Below, piece by piece: positions 27,012 through 35,892 of a stretch of DNA of 64,000 nt (position 1 is its first letter; the number at the start of each line of letters is the position of its first letter). The position numbers were made by a program, and so were the translations under genes. Source of the DNA: Tetrapisispora phaffii CBS 4417 (lineage: Eukaryota > Ascomycota > Saccharomycetes > Saccharomycetales > Saccharomycetaceae); NCBI RefSeq assembly GCF_000236905.1, contig NC_016529.1, positions 558,001 through 622,000 of the forward strand. Direction: 5' to 3'. The notes beneath the pieces are model-generated. The model had not been told where the DNA came from. It saw nothing but the letters and a program-made list of their open reading frames with translations, and searched no databases.

Positions 27012-27803
27012 TTAGATTCTTTCAGCAGCCATTATGGCTCCTTTACAGACGACCTTGATGGTTTCATTCACTACAGTGTGGAACCTTGCCTTCTGTGCGC
27101 CATATTTCAAGGCAGTATGAAGGTGTTCCAGTTCGTCGTCTCTGAATTCTCTGATTGTAGAGATCAGTTTGGTGACTTCATGAGGTTTTGAGTAGCGGTT
27201 TTCATTGTTTATATTCTTCATCTCGTACTGGTTCTCTAATGTACGTAGTTGTTCATTGTAGTGGCCACCAATTACCGTTTCTACGGCTTCTGTGCATGCC
27301 ATTGCGGTCTCTGGGGACATCCATGCAGTTGTAGCACCCATAGCGAAAGCACCAACTTTCCAAAGCGGTGTGATTAAAGAGGGTCTCACTCTGTTTCTTA
27401 TTTGATAGTTGTTGAATGTATCATGGTGATGCACCTCTTGCTTCCACATATGGTCCAATACCGGTCTCAGTTCTGGGTACTGTTTTTGAAGCACAAAAAT
27501 CTGTCCTTGGTATATATAGTTGGCACCTAACTCACCAGCTTGGTCAACTCTCACTACACGATCCAAGTACGCAAGCCTAGCTCTATCTAAACCTTTGTAA
27601 CGTGGACCCTCATCTTTAGTTGAGTTGTTGCTCTTAGCATTGTTACTCTTGACGTAGGCTTGGAACTTTGATAGCAATCTGAAACTTCTAGAACCAGCTC
27701 TGATTGTTGGGAGGGCGACATTTGTTCCCACGTAGGATGACATTTCTAATCGGTTTTCTTTAATTGACAGATGTTGAAAGTCTTTGAGATGTAAATTAAA
27801 CAT
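27012..27803 (-). CDS. COQ7: 5-demethoxyubiquinone hydroxylase
   Basis: This 263-residue di-iron enzyme (also called CAT5) compares with 233 in S. cerevisiae. It hydroxylates demethoxyubiquinone, the penultimate step of coenzyme Q synthesis, on the matrix face of the inner mitochondrial membrane. Iron ligands are visible in RVDQAGELGANYIY (E91), WKQEVHHHDTF (E123 and H126), EAVETVIGGHYNEQ, and FRDDELEHLH. The C-terminus AIMAAERI is typical. The ATG at 27743 (Met21) begins a basic presequence-like segment without acids and may be the true start, because the first 20 residues contain acids and have no S. cerevisiae counterpart. The order UBP2-COQ7-IAH1 is as in YOR124C-126C. Confidence 0.95.
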   Translation of the reverse strand: MFNLHLKDFQHLSIKENRLEMSSYVGTNVALPTIRAGSRSFRLLSKFQAYVKSNNAKSNNSTKDEGPRYKGLDRARLAYLDRVVRVDQAGELGANYIYQGQIFVLQKQYPELRPVLDHMWKQEVHHHDTFNNYQIRNRVRPSLITPLWKVGAFAMGATTAWMSPETAMACTEAVETVIGGHYNEQLRTLENQYEMKNINNENRYSKPHEVTKLISTIREFRDDELEHLHTALKYGAQKARFHTVVNETIKVVCKGAIMAAERI

Positions 27804-27977
27804 AACATTGCAACTATAAATTAAACATCACTTTATATACAGAAGCAAGTAGCGTCCCTTTATAAACAACAAGTGTTGCAATTACGAGCGTTTTTTTAAA
27901 CGATCGTTCAGCATCGCAGATCCCATTCTTCAAAAATGCAACAACGACAGATGCTTATAACATTAACAGACGTTTCT

Positions 27978-28712
27978 TTAAAACAAGTTTGAACCATCTT
28001 TTTTGACATCTAAGTAGATTGGTAGTTTGTATGGGACGTTATCTGGATGCCATTGTGGGTAGTATTTTTTAATTGCGTCTAGCAATACATCGAAGTAAAT
28101 GTGAGATCCCTTCCCAGTAAGATGTACACCGTCAACAAAAAGTTCTTTTCTCCAGTCTAATGCGTTGTGTTCACTGACATACTTGGTGAAGTTCTCATTC
28201 ATGTTTGCAAACCCGACATGTTCTTCTTCACTGATCTGTTTCAACGCTTTTGTATATAAAACGAAGTTCTCCACGGTTCTCAAGCATCCGAGTTCCAATT
28301 CGGCAGGGTTCTTGCTCTCAAAGCGACCCTCATCGATCATACCTGGACTCACAAGGATGATGTTTGTTATCCCATGCTCTCTCAAGGTCCTGATCAAGGT
28401 CTTGATGTTTTTGATGTACTCATCGAGTGGTACAGAGATTGGGCCGCCGATAGAGGCGTCGTTGGAACCGAACCCAATTGCGACAAGTTCGATTTTGGAC
28501 TCGTTCTTGAGGATTTCAGGCAGGATCTGGAGGGCGTACCTCGACGTATAGCCAGCGAAACCTCTTGGCAGGACGTCCATCTTCCTTGCGTACGCGTTAG
28601 TCAACGCCCCTCCCACCGTGAATTGATCGGTTTCGAGCTCTGGGTAGAGTCTTGGATTGTATGCGAACTCTGTGATGGAGTCCCCAAATAGTAAGAATTT
28701 TTTATAGTCCAT
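27978..28712 (-). CDS. IAH1: Isoamyl-acetate-hydrolysing esterase (GDSL family)
   Basis: This 244-residue SGNH/GDSL hydrolase compares with 238 in S. cerevisiae. Iah1 cleaves acetate esters such as isoamyl acetate and thus balances alcohol acetyltransferases in flavour-ester metabolism. Block I is FLLFGDSITEFAY (nucleophile Ser12). The oxyanion Gly and Asn lie in GGALTNAYARK-like and GFGSNDASIGG segments. Block V, with the catalytic Asp and His, is LFVDGVHLTGKGSHIYF. There is no signal peptide, so the enzyme is cytosolic. The local GC content is higher than the window average. The gene is divergent from ATP17. The start is the first ATG. Confidence 0.95.
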   Translation of the reverse strand: MDYKKFLLFGDSITEFAYNPRLYPELETDQFTVGGALTNAYARKMDVLPRGFAGYTSRYALQILPEILKNESKIELVAIGFGSNDASIGGPISVPLDEYIKNIKTLIRTLREHGITNIILVSPGMIDEGRFESKNPAELELGCLRTVENFVLYTKALKQISEEEHVGFANMNENFTKYVSEHNALDWRKELFVDGVHLTGKGSHIYFDVLLDAIKKYYPQWHPDNVPYKLPIYLDVKKDGSNLF

Positions 28713-29344
28713 GTGTGTGTGTGGTTGGTATCCCTAGTATGGTGGACGTGCTGCATGCATGCGGCACATTCGGGGCTTTATATACGCATCATTCCCATCG
28801 CCCAGTATGACAGCTCTTGTACCCCCTTGCACTCCATCAAAACGTTCCTGGTAAAAAACCGCCATCGTTCACTCTCGTTCGTTGCCTATTAATCCCTCAC
28901 CGGAAGAAGCAATCACAAGAACGACGGTTTAACACTTTCAACGGGCCAGCGTCCCGGTCCAAGAGGGACAGCCCAGACTCCGCATGTTCTGATGACAGCT
29001 GCACCTTCTCATATATCAACATCCTCGAGCCATCAAGTGTCGAGTATCTGATAGGCGGCAAAGACGCCATGCTGGCCCCCCAACCCTTCTTATATATACC
29101 CTTGGCCTGCATGTTACCCGTCCGCCACTCATTGCTGTTACCCTGCCCGTCCGAGGCTCCACCCAATCACAGCGGCGGACGGGAGGTCCGACCACCCCCG
29201 GGGCCCGGGAGTGGCCAGAGTGCAACTCAACAACACTAAGACACACACACTGGATAGAGACAGTTTGGGACTACATGCATATATATATAAGGGATGGTGG
29301 ACTTTGTTGTGAATGTGTCTCCCTTGTCAGACGGGCAAAGCAAG
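28713..29344. other. GC-rich divergent IAH1-ATP17 intergenic region
   Basis: This 632-bp promoter region is markedly GC-rich (about 64% over 29041-29220 by my count) in an AT-rich genome. It holds a Reb1-type TTACCCG at 29114-29120, a CCCAATCA box near 29162-29169 close to the Hap2/3/4 CCAAT site, an imperfect GC palindrome at 29192-29214, and a TATA run at about 29278-29290. Frames on both strands lack a credible ATG start and family resemblance, so I call no gene. Confidence 0.5.
29192..29214. repeat. GC-rich inverted repeat
   Basis: Two 11-bp arms (CCACCCCCGGG and CCCGGGAGTGG) with one mismatch flank a single G. It could form a tight hairpin or bind a dimeric factor. It lies about 130-150 bp upstream of the preferred ATP17 start. 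Confidence 0.7.
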
Positions 29345-29659
29345 ATGTTGCAAAAAATTGTGCTAAGACGTGGCTTGTCCACTTTGATTCCTCCAAAAGT
29401 CGTGTCGCCTCAGAACCTGGGATCCGCTCCAAATGCCCAAAGGATCAATAAAGTCGTCGACTTCTACAAACGCCTGCCACAAGGCTCGCAGCCTGCTGCT
29501 GCCCCAAACGGTCTCGTCGCAAGATACAAGGCAAAGTACTTTGACGGAGACAACGCCGGCCTGAAGCCAGTCGTTCATCTCGTGGCCGGGATCTTGGTTC
29601 TGGGATACTCGATGGAATATTACTTCCATCTAAGACACCACAAGAACGGCGAGCACTAG
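29345..29659 (+). CDS. ATP17: F1Fo-ATP synthase subunit f
   Basis: This encodes subunit f of the mitochondrial ATP synthase membrane sector, needed for Fo assembly. From the ATG at 29345 the protein has 104 residues (S. cerevisiae precursor: 101) and begins with a short basic presequence leading into STLIPPKVV, as in the family. The conserved block ARYKAKYFDGDNAG precedes one membrane segment (about 79-96) and the ending YYFHLRHHKNGEH. An in-frame ATG at 29294 would add 17 residues without a family match, and a TATA-like run ends just before it, so the later start is preferred. In S. cerevisiae LSM6 separates ATP17 from RGA2, but it is absent here. Confidence 0.92.
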   Translation: MLQKIVLRRGLSTLIPPKVVSPQNLGSAPNAQRINKVVDFYKRLPQGSQPAAAPNGLVARYKAKYFDGDNAGLKPVVHLVAGILVLGYSMEYYFHLRHHKNGEH

Positions 29660-29751
29660 TCGCTGCCTGTTCCCGCACAGTCGCACACACACCTCCCTTC
29701 GCCAGGCGCATTTATATATTCCTTCGAACTAGTGATGTCTATGGTCGAGCA

Positions 29752-29772
29752 GCACGGCTTGCCCAGCCGTGC
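29752..29772. repeat. Perfect 8-bp stem hairpin downstream of ATP17
   Basis: GCACGGCT and AGCCGTGC pair perfectly around a 5-nt loop (TGCCC), 93 bp after the ATP17 stop codon. It may form a structure in the 3' UTR. Confidence 0.7.
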
Positions 29773-29924
29773 GCTAGCCATCTCGTGTAGATACGCCCTT
29801 CCATATGTAGCCACACACCCCATATATAGATACATATTCACTACATCCTAATAAACTCAACTAACGTATGTCTCGATGCCCATCCCATCATGGCCTGTTG
29901 CAGCAGGTGCTATTGCTCGAGGAT

Positions 29925-29948
29925 CTTTCGAAATCGAAATTTCGAAAG
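29925..29948. repeat. Inverted repeat built on TTTCGAAA
   Basis: Perfect 10-bp arms, CTTTCGAAAT and ATTTCGAAAG, flank CGAA. It shares the TTCGAA core with the arrays at 22509-22572 and 53483-53613. Confidence 0.8.
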
Positions 29949-30336
29949 TTTTTCACTTGTTCCTGCGCCTCTTTCTCTGTCGATTATGTGTTTCAGGTCT
30001 CATCGCCATTTTCCAACTTTCCAGTAACTCGAAACTCACACACAACATCTTCAAGATTTGTGATCTGTGAGGGAGCAAGGGCTTCCAACAATGGAGACTT
30101 GACCCTGGGGGCAGCCAAGGTTCCAGGAGGAGCATATCGGGACAGCTTGGCCGTTGTCTTGAAGAATCTTTCCAGGTTTGGCTGTTCGATTGTATATATA
30201 CTCACCTCACAGATATAGTAGATATATCCAGAATCTATGGTTTACTGGTACGTTGCAGTGGACGGTTTTGCTTAAGAGTGATTGGGAAACTGTCGAGATA
30301 AAGTAAGGAGAACTCGTTGTACTATTCGGTTGAGAA

Positions 30337-33243
30337 ATGGACGTTGTGGTAGATAAGCAACTCACGTCGGATAAGAAATCCTTTCCGGAATGTGTGAGAT
30401 GCAAGGACTCGATTGTATCTGGCCATGCTTACGAACTGGGCGATGACAAATGGCATACTCATTGTTTCTCGTGTTACCGTTGTGAGAAGCCTCTGAGTTG
30501 CGATTCGGATTTCTTGGTGTTGGGAACTGGCGCATTGATCTGTTTCGATTGCTCAGATTCCTGTAAGAGTTGCGGGAAGAAAATAGATGATTTGGCAATC
30601 ATATTATCCACTTCGAATGAGGCTTACTGCTCAGACTGCTTCAAGTGTTGCAAGTGTGGTAATAAGATCGAGGACCTACGATATGCAAAGACAAAGAAGG
30701 GTCTTTTCTGTTTGACTTGCCACAAGAAATTGCTGGTGAAAAAAAAACTGTATGAACAAAAGAAACAGCGATTAAAGAAAGAACTGCCTCAATTGCCTCC
30801 CGTCGGAAACCTGGCCGATGATTCTGTAGAGGATGATATAGGAAGGAAGAGCAGGGTGGATTTCACACCTTTGTCTATCCCAGAAAGATCTGGGAAGAGA
30901 CCTGCATCGCCGAGAAAATCATCCTACCTAGATGAAGATGATAAAGACACTGCCGACTCGAGTGCCCCTGAAGTGGGGAATACTGAAACAACATCAAAGA
31001 AACACGAAAGAAAAGCTTCGATAGACGATCTATTGAGTTCTACGTTGGCATGCGATCTGGAAGAAGATGCAAAATTGAAGAAAAGTGCCTTTATCATGAC
31101 AAATAATTCTGCAAATATAGTAAATGACTTCTTAGGTAAACCGCCTTTACGAAATCCATCGAACCCGGAACCGGCAATACCACAATTATCGAAATCTGAA
31201 ACTCAAAGTAATATTAGTCTTGATTGCAGCAATCATGGAATCTCAAATAGTTCCGAAAGCGCCAGCGCTTTTGCTACTCCACCGTTGCCTACAAGTTTAT
31301 CAGATATGTTGGATAAGACATTAGGTTTCGATAGCAATGGAGCTACTCTAAAGCAGTTGGACGACTCTGATGAGGGCGACCATCAAGAAATCACTGAAGA
31401 GTTCGATGAAAATACATTTAAACCATTTGCATTTAATAGAACAGAAGCTATTCCGTCAGATTACGAAGCACCTAGATCAACTACCAACGACGAAGGTGGT
31501 GTGTCAAGTAATTCAAATTCGGTATCAAGCGATCGCTCACTACAAAACCCTACAGAATCAAGGTCAAATAGCATTACATCGGCAAATAAAACTCGTTCAA
31601 ACAATAATACAGCTGCTACCACTATTACACAACAAAGTGGAACAAATTCTACAGCAAATAGTTCATTGAAGAGAACTTTATCATTTAAATCAAGAAATTT
31701 TGTATCTACTTTAAAGAATAGGACGTCAACTTTCCTTGACCAAAAAGTATTAGAAACTCCAGACTCAGTCGGGGACAAGAAAACAAATATGGTACAACCA
31801 ATAAATATAACTTCTCAAACTCATCGTAGAGTTTTATCAAATTCAAAACTTCTCGATTCTCATGAAAGAACTGCAAGCGGCAATACGTTAAACATTATAA
31901 AACCTCCTAGCATTCCGTCAGATGTAAGTGGTACAGATCCTATTGCGCAAGCAACAGCATTCCGGACTCCTCCATTGAGCTCCGCTTCTTCTTTCAAATC
32001 ATCCACTAATATTGACGCATCTTATAGACCCTACTCTGCAGTTATCACTGATTTTGAGATTTCTAAATACGATACTAGTCAAACTAAGAGTATTCAATCT
32101 AAGATCAATGAAGCAGAGGAAAGATTGTCTATGTTACAACTTAATATTGAAGAATTGGAGCTTAAAAAATCACAATTGCAAAAAGATATTCGAACATTAG
32201 AAAGAACAAAGTCTACAATGATGAAAAGTACTATACCTATTTCAAATACAAACGGTTCTAGTTCAGAAAATTCTAATCAAAAAAACATAACAACAGTCCA
32301 ACCTAATGTTGCCAATTTAGCAAAGGCAGGAGGACGTCCTAAATTTTGGAAAATATTTTCTAATGGTAAACAAGTTTCCGGTGAAATGAATGGTCCAAAA
32401 AAGATTGAACTGGCATCATCAATATCAGTTACATCCATGGCACAATTAACACCAAATAATATGAATAATAAACTAGGGATATCAAATCCAATTTTACAAA
32501 ATCCTAACGATTTCAATGACGTTAAATTAAATCAGATTGTTGATCGTTCTGATGTGAACATATCAGCCCAATATTCATCACAACCTGGTGATGTTTTAAT
32601 GGGTTCACCATTAGTCAGCAGATGTCAATATGAAGGAAACAATATACCATTTATCATTACCACTTGTATTGAACACGTTGAAAGCAGCGAGGAATTCTTA
32701 CAAACGGAGGGTCTTTATAGAAAATCAGGATCAAAATTGTTAATTGAAGAATTAGAAGAAGCATTTTCTAGTGTAACTAATAGCACTTCTCCTCAATTGA
32801 TAAAGTTAATAAACAGTGACTTGCATATTGTAACTGGCATCTTAAAGAAATATTTAAGACAGTTACCAGACCCATTATTAACTTACCACATCTATGAATC
32901 ATTGATAAATACTGTAAGAGATGAGCAATTGAGTTCGAGGCTCCCCTTAAATAAGCAATGGAATGATAGTAATCCTTTATTTACAGTTACTTGTGAAACA
33001 ATCTCTAATATCCTACATCATTTACCAAAGGAGCATATAGCTCTTCTTTATGTTTTAGCTGAACATGTCACCAAAATCGATGAATATAAAGAATGGAATT
33101 TAATGACGATGAATAATCTATCTTTAATCTTTGCACCAGGAATTATTAGAGATTTCAATGGGGAGAAAGATATTATAGATATGCAGGAGAGAAACTACAT
33201 TGTCGGATTTATATTTAGATATTATCGAAAATTACTCGACTAA
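30337..33243 (+). CDS. RGA1: LIM-domain RhoGAP for Cdc42 (Rga1/Rga2)
   Basis: This 968-residue GTPase-activating protein acts on Cdc42 in polarity and bud-site control (Rga1 is 1,007 residues and Rga2 1,009). Two N-terminal LIM zinc fingers occupy about residues 19-130 (CVRC, WHTHCFSCYRC, then CKSCGKK, CSDCFKCCKC, CLTC). The Ser/Asn-rich centre is disordered. A coiled coil at about 585-625 is rich in Glu, Leu and Lys. The RhoGAP domain covers about 770-968, with arginine finger R795 in GLYRKSG and a typical ending. It sits between ATP17 (beside RGA2 in S. cerevisiae) and ADE2 (beside RGA1), so the symbol could be either. The start is the first ATG. Confidence 0.9.
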   Translation: MDVVVDKQLTSDKKSFPECVRCKDSIVSGHAYELGDDKWHTHCFSCYRCEKPLSCDSDFLVLGTGALICFDCSDSCKSCGKKIDDLAIILSTSNEAYCSDCFKCCKCGNKIEDLRYAKTKKGLFCLTCHKKLLVKKKLYEQKKQRLKKELPQLPPVGNLADDSVEDDIGRKSRVDFTPLSIPERSGKRPASPRKSSYLDEDDKDTADSSAPEVGNTETTSKKHERKASIDDLLSSTLACDLEEDAKLKKSAFIMTNNSANIVNDFLGKPPLRNPSNPEPAIPQLSKSETQSNISLDCSNHGISNSSESASAFATPPLPTSLSDMLDKTLGFDSNGATLKQLDDSDEGDHQEITEEFDENTFKPFAFNRTEAIPSDYEAPRSTTNDEGGVSSNSNSVSSDRSLQNPTESRSNSITSANKTRSNNNTAATTITQQSGTNSTANSSLKRTLSFKSRNFVSTLKNRTSTFLDQKVLETPDSVGDKKTNMVQPINITSQTHRRVLSNSKLLDSHERTASGNTLNIIKPPSIPSDVSGTDPIAQATAFRTPPLSSASSFKSSTNIDASYRPYSAVITDFEISKYDTSQTKSIQSKINEAEERLSMLQLNIEELELKKSQLQKDIRTLERTKSTMMKSTIPISNTNGSSSENSNQKNITTVQPNVANLAKAGGRPKFWKIFSNGKQVSGEMNGPKKIELASSISVTSMAQLTPNNMNNKLGISNPILQNPNDFNDVKLNQIVDRSDVNISAQYSSQPGDVLMGSPLVSRCQYEGNNIPFIITTCIEHVESSEEFLQTEGLYRKSGSKLLIEELEEAFSSVTNSTSPQLIKLINSDLHIVTGILKKYLRQLPDPLLTYHIYESLINTVRDEQLSSRLPLNKQWNDSNPLFTVTCETISNILHHLPKEHIALLYVLAEHVTKIDEYKEWNLMTMNNLSLIFAPGIIRDFNGEKDIIDMQERNYIVGFIFRYYRKLLD

Positions 33244-33402
33244 ATATAATATCTAAAAATAAGCCAAGTTCAAATATAACTATATGGTCATACATAACTT
33301 ATGGAATAAAATAAAAATACAGAACAGCATTGTGTTTTTTGTTAACCTTATTTTGGATCTAATATAATAATTGTGTTATGTATTCTATCTACATGTATCG
33401 AG

Positions 33403-35124
33403 TTATTTCTTCATTTCGGTTAAATATTGTTCATAACCTTCATCTTCTAACTTCTGCGCCTTCTGTAGGATTTCTTCTTCTTGTTTTAATAAGAAGGCTT
33501 GCATCTTTTGAAAATAGGTATCATTATATGCTCCTAAAATTCTTACAGCCAGCAATGCGGCATTTGTACTGTTATTAATTGCAACAGTTGCAACAGGGAC
33601 ACCTCTTGGCATCTGTACGATGGAATGCAGAGAATCAACACCATCCAAGCAAGAACCCTTAACAGGAACACCGATAACTGGCAAAGGTGTCATAGCTGCA
33701 ACCATACCTGGTAAATGAGCAGCCCCGCCAGCACCTGCTATTATTACTTTCATTCCACGTTTTGATGCCTCGACAGCATACTTACTCATTCTATGTGGGG
33801 TTCTATGCGCCGATACAATTGTCACATCAAAAGGAACAGAAAATTGTTTTAAAATATCACAAGCAGCTGACATTACTGGGAGATCAGAATCGGAACCCAT
33901 AATTATTCCAACTAAAGGCTTATTTAATGTAGTGTCTGTTACATGTGGATCTAGGCTGGTGTTTTCTACGATATGATGTAGTTTCCTTTCACAATCGTGC
34001 ATAGACGAACTTACAATGTTTATATGACCTAGCTTACGTTGAGGTTTTGATTCCTTGCCATATAAATAGACAGAAGCATTTGGAGTGGCCAATGCCCTTT
34101 CACAATATTCTAGTTCTTTATCTTTTACCTCTCTATCACCCAATACATTTATCATAATAGCATTTGTATCGCAAGTGGTGAAATTTGTGAAACCTTCAGG
34201 CATAGGCAAATCAAGAACGGATCTCAAATGAGCCTCAAATTGAGAAGTCACACATGCGTCAATTGTGTAATGACCTGAATTGTGCGGTCTTGGTGCAATT
34301 TCATTAATAATGATCTTGCCTTCTTGACTGTAGAACATCTCTACTCCAAAAATACCAGCCCCGTCAAACGACTTAATTGCATTTTCTGCAACTAACCTTG
34401 CTTCGAATTGTACTGAATCAGGGATTCTTGCTGGAGCATATACTACGTGGCAAATATTGTCTTTATGAATTGTTTCAACTGTTGAATAGGAATATACTTT
34501 ATTATTAAGAGATCTCACAACCATAACAGCTAGTTCAACTTTGAATGGACACCATTTTTCTGCATATAACTTAGCAACGTTTTGCTTGTTTTCAGTAAAG
34601 AACTTTATAGCCTCGTCGATGGAATTCTTGTTTTTAATAACAAAATTTCCTCTGCCATCATATGCAAACGTTCTAGCCTTCAACATATAAGGGTAATTCA
34701 ATTTTGTGCCCATATCGTTTAATTCTTCAGGGCATATGTTTTCAATGGGATAGCTTTCTACAACAGGGATATTGTTTTTAGTCAGGTGTAATTTCTGACT
34801 AAATTTATCTTGTATAATCTTAATTGTTTCAGGAGTTGGATAAATCTTCAGACGAGGGTTAAGTTTTTTCAAATCAGCCAACGTCTCTGTATTCACATGT
34901 TCAATTTCGATGGTCAAAACATTGCATTTCTTAGCCAGCTCTTGGATCTTCTCGGGATCTGTAAATGAACCGTCGACGTGCTCAGTAGAATTACTGATCT
35001 GTTTAGCGGAGCAATCCGCTCCTTTCTCCAAGATCACCGTTTTAACATTCAATCTGTTTGCTGCTTCTACAAGCATACGACCTAATTGACCACCTCCCAA
35101 TATTCCTAAAGTTTTTTGATCCAT
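33403..35124 (-). CDS. ADE2: Phosphoribosylaminoimidazole carboxylase
   Basis: This 573-residue protein compares with 571 in S. cerevisiae. Ade2 carboxylates AIR to CAIR in purine synthesis, and loss makes yeast colonies red. It is the fungal fusion of a PurK-like ATP-grasp half and a PurE-like half. The N-terminus is [20 protein letters not shown]. The ATP-grasp core includes [16 protein letters not shown] and [20 protein letters not shown]. The PurE half starts near residue 405 at [14 protein letters not shown] and includes [10 protein letters not shown] and [15 protein letters not shown]. The gene is convergent with RGA1/2, as in YOR127W-128C, and divergent from ARO10, with a Bas1/Gcn4-type TGACTC site 289 bp upstream. 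The start is the first ATG. Confidence 0.97.
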   Translation of the reverse strand: MDQKTLGILGGGQLGRMLVEAANRLNVKTVILEKGADCSAKQISNSTEHVDGSFTDPEKIQELAKKCNVLTIEIEHVNTETLADLKKLNPRLKIYPTPETIKIIQDKFSQKLHLTKNNIPVVESYPIENICPEELNDMGTKLNYPYMLKARTFAYDGRGNFVIKNKNSIDEAIKFFTENKQNVAKLYAEKWCPFKVELAVMVVRSLNNKVYSYSTVETIHKDNICHVVYAPARIPDSVQFEARLVAENAIKSFDGAGIFGVEMFYSQEGKIIINEIAPRPHNSGHYTIDACVTSQFEAHLRSVLDLPMPEGFTNFTTCDTNAIMINVLGDREVKDKELEYCERALATPNASVYLYGKESKPQRKLGHINIVSSSMHDCERKLHHIVENTSLDPHVTDTTLNKPLVGIIMGSDSDLPVMSAACDILKQFSVPFDVTIVSAHRTPHRMSKYAVEASKRGMKVIIAGAGGAAHLPGMVAAMTPLPVIGVPVKGSCLDGVDSLHSIVQMPRGVPVATVAINNSTNAALLAVRILGAYNDTYFQKMQAFLLKQEEEILQKAQKLEDEGYEQYLTEMKK

Positions 35125-35412
35125 TTTTATTTGTACTATAAAATTGCCCTTGTGTGAGAGAAGCGACCCTTAAAACGTTTTTTGGTTCTATTCACTCTCG
35201 AGCAATTGTAATATCTACCACTTAAAAGCAAACCAACGAGAATCGACCAAACCTGAGAACCCATACATACCTACTATTTATATATCTGTGTATACCCATC
35301 TATGCTTCGACAACGTTAATAGAATCGTTTTATTTAATACAAGTAGTCATCAATAGTTTGTCTAAATTGAATACTGTTTTTCTTGTTCCACGAATTTCAA
35401 AATATGGAAACG

Positions 35413-35418
35413 GAGTCA
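35413..35418 (-). promoter_or_regulatory. Bas1/Gcn4-type site TGACTC
   Basis: The minus strand reads TGACTC, the core bound by Bas1 (with Pho2) upstream of adenine-synthesis genes and by Gcn4. It lies 289 bp upstream of the ADE2 ATG, in keeping with adenine control of ADE2. Confidence 0.45.
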
Positions 35419-35429
35419 AAAAAATTGGT

Positions 35430-35460
35430 TTAGGGTTTGTTACCCGCTATTGTTAGGGTT
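35430..35460. promoter_or_regulatory. Tbf1-Reb1-Tbf1 general regulatory factor cluster
   Basis: TTAGGGTT occurs at 35430-35437 and 35453-35460; its reverse complement AACCCTAA fits the Tbf1 consensus ARCCCTAA. Between them TTACCCG at 35440-35446 fits Reb1. Both factors keep promoters nucleosome-free. The cluster lies between the divergent ADE2 and ARO10 genes. Confidence 0.55.
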
Positions 35461-35892
35461 TGTTCGCTGTCAATAGCAACTATGGCGGAAGACAGAGAGG
35501 TGTCACAGTTATAAATAATTGACACCAAGACAATTTAACAACGATTGGTTACAAGCACAATAGTCAATCCGATATATAGATATATATATTACCTTTATTA
35601 TAGTAGATCCTTGATACAGATCTTATATTCTTTTTGTTTGTCTACAGAAGTGAATCTGTTGTTTATTGTTTCTGAGTGAACGTGGAAAATGGCACGTCGG
35701 CTATTCACGGTTATACGCGGGAGGGTGGATCCATCGCGTCACAAAGTGACACTAATTCCCATATTTCCCCCAATTATATATATATATAATGTTATAAGTT
35801 TGCAAATATATAACTACATTTAAGATCTGTAAATAAGTTTCTTCACTCTAGAAGTTTGTTGTAATTTCCAGTTATTTGTCTCAGTTTTGAAG

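Larger units (their letters stand above)
29660..30336. other. ATP17-RGA1/2 intergenic region (LSM6 slot)
   Basis: This 677-bp region has moderate to high GC. It carries a perfect 8-bp hairpin (29752-29772), an inverted repeat built on TTTCGAAA (29925-29948) and a third TTCGAA at 29723-29728. A 116-codon frame opens with ATG at 29868 but resembles nothing that I know. No LSM6 coding sequence, expected here from the chromosome IV order, can be seen. Confidence 0.45.
35125..35892. other. Divergent ADE2-ARO10 intergenic region
   Basis: This 768-bp promoter region carries a compact cluster at 35413-35460 (TGACTC, Tbf1-type, Reb1-type, Tbf1-type). There is also a TA-rich run near 35780-35790 before ARO10. 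No gene is visible, and SDH6, which lies between RGA2 and ARO10 in S. cerevisiae, is not seen. Confidence 0.5.

Noticed and set aside
28817..29239. 140-codon frame in the IAH1-ATP17 gap
   Set aside because: It opens with TTG, has no ATG until far inside, overlaps promoter elements, and has the Pro/Ser composition expected of GC-rich non-coding DNA.
29868..30218. 116-codon ATG frame between ATP17 and RGA1/2
   Set aside because: It has no family resemblance, contains the TTTCGAAA inverted repeat, and other long frames overlap it on both strands in this GC-rich region. Kept only as an intergenic note.
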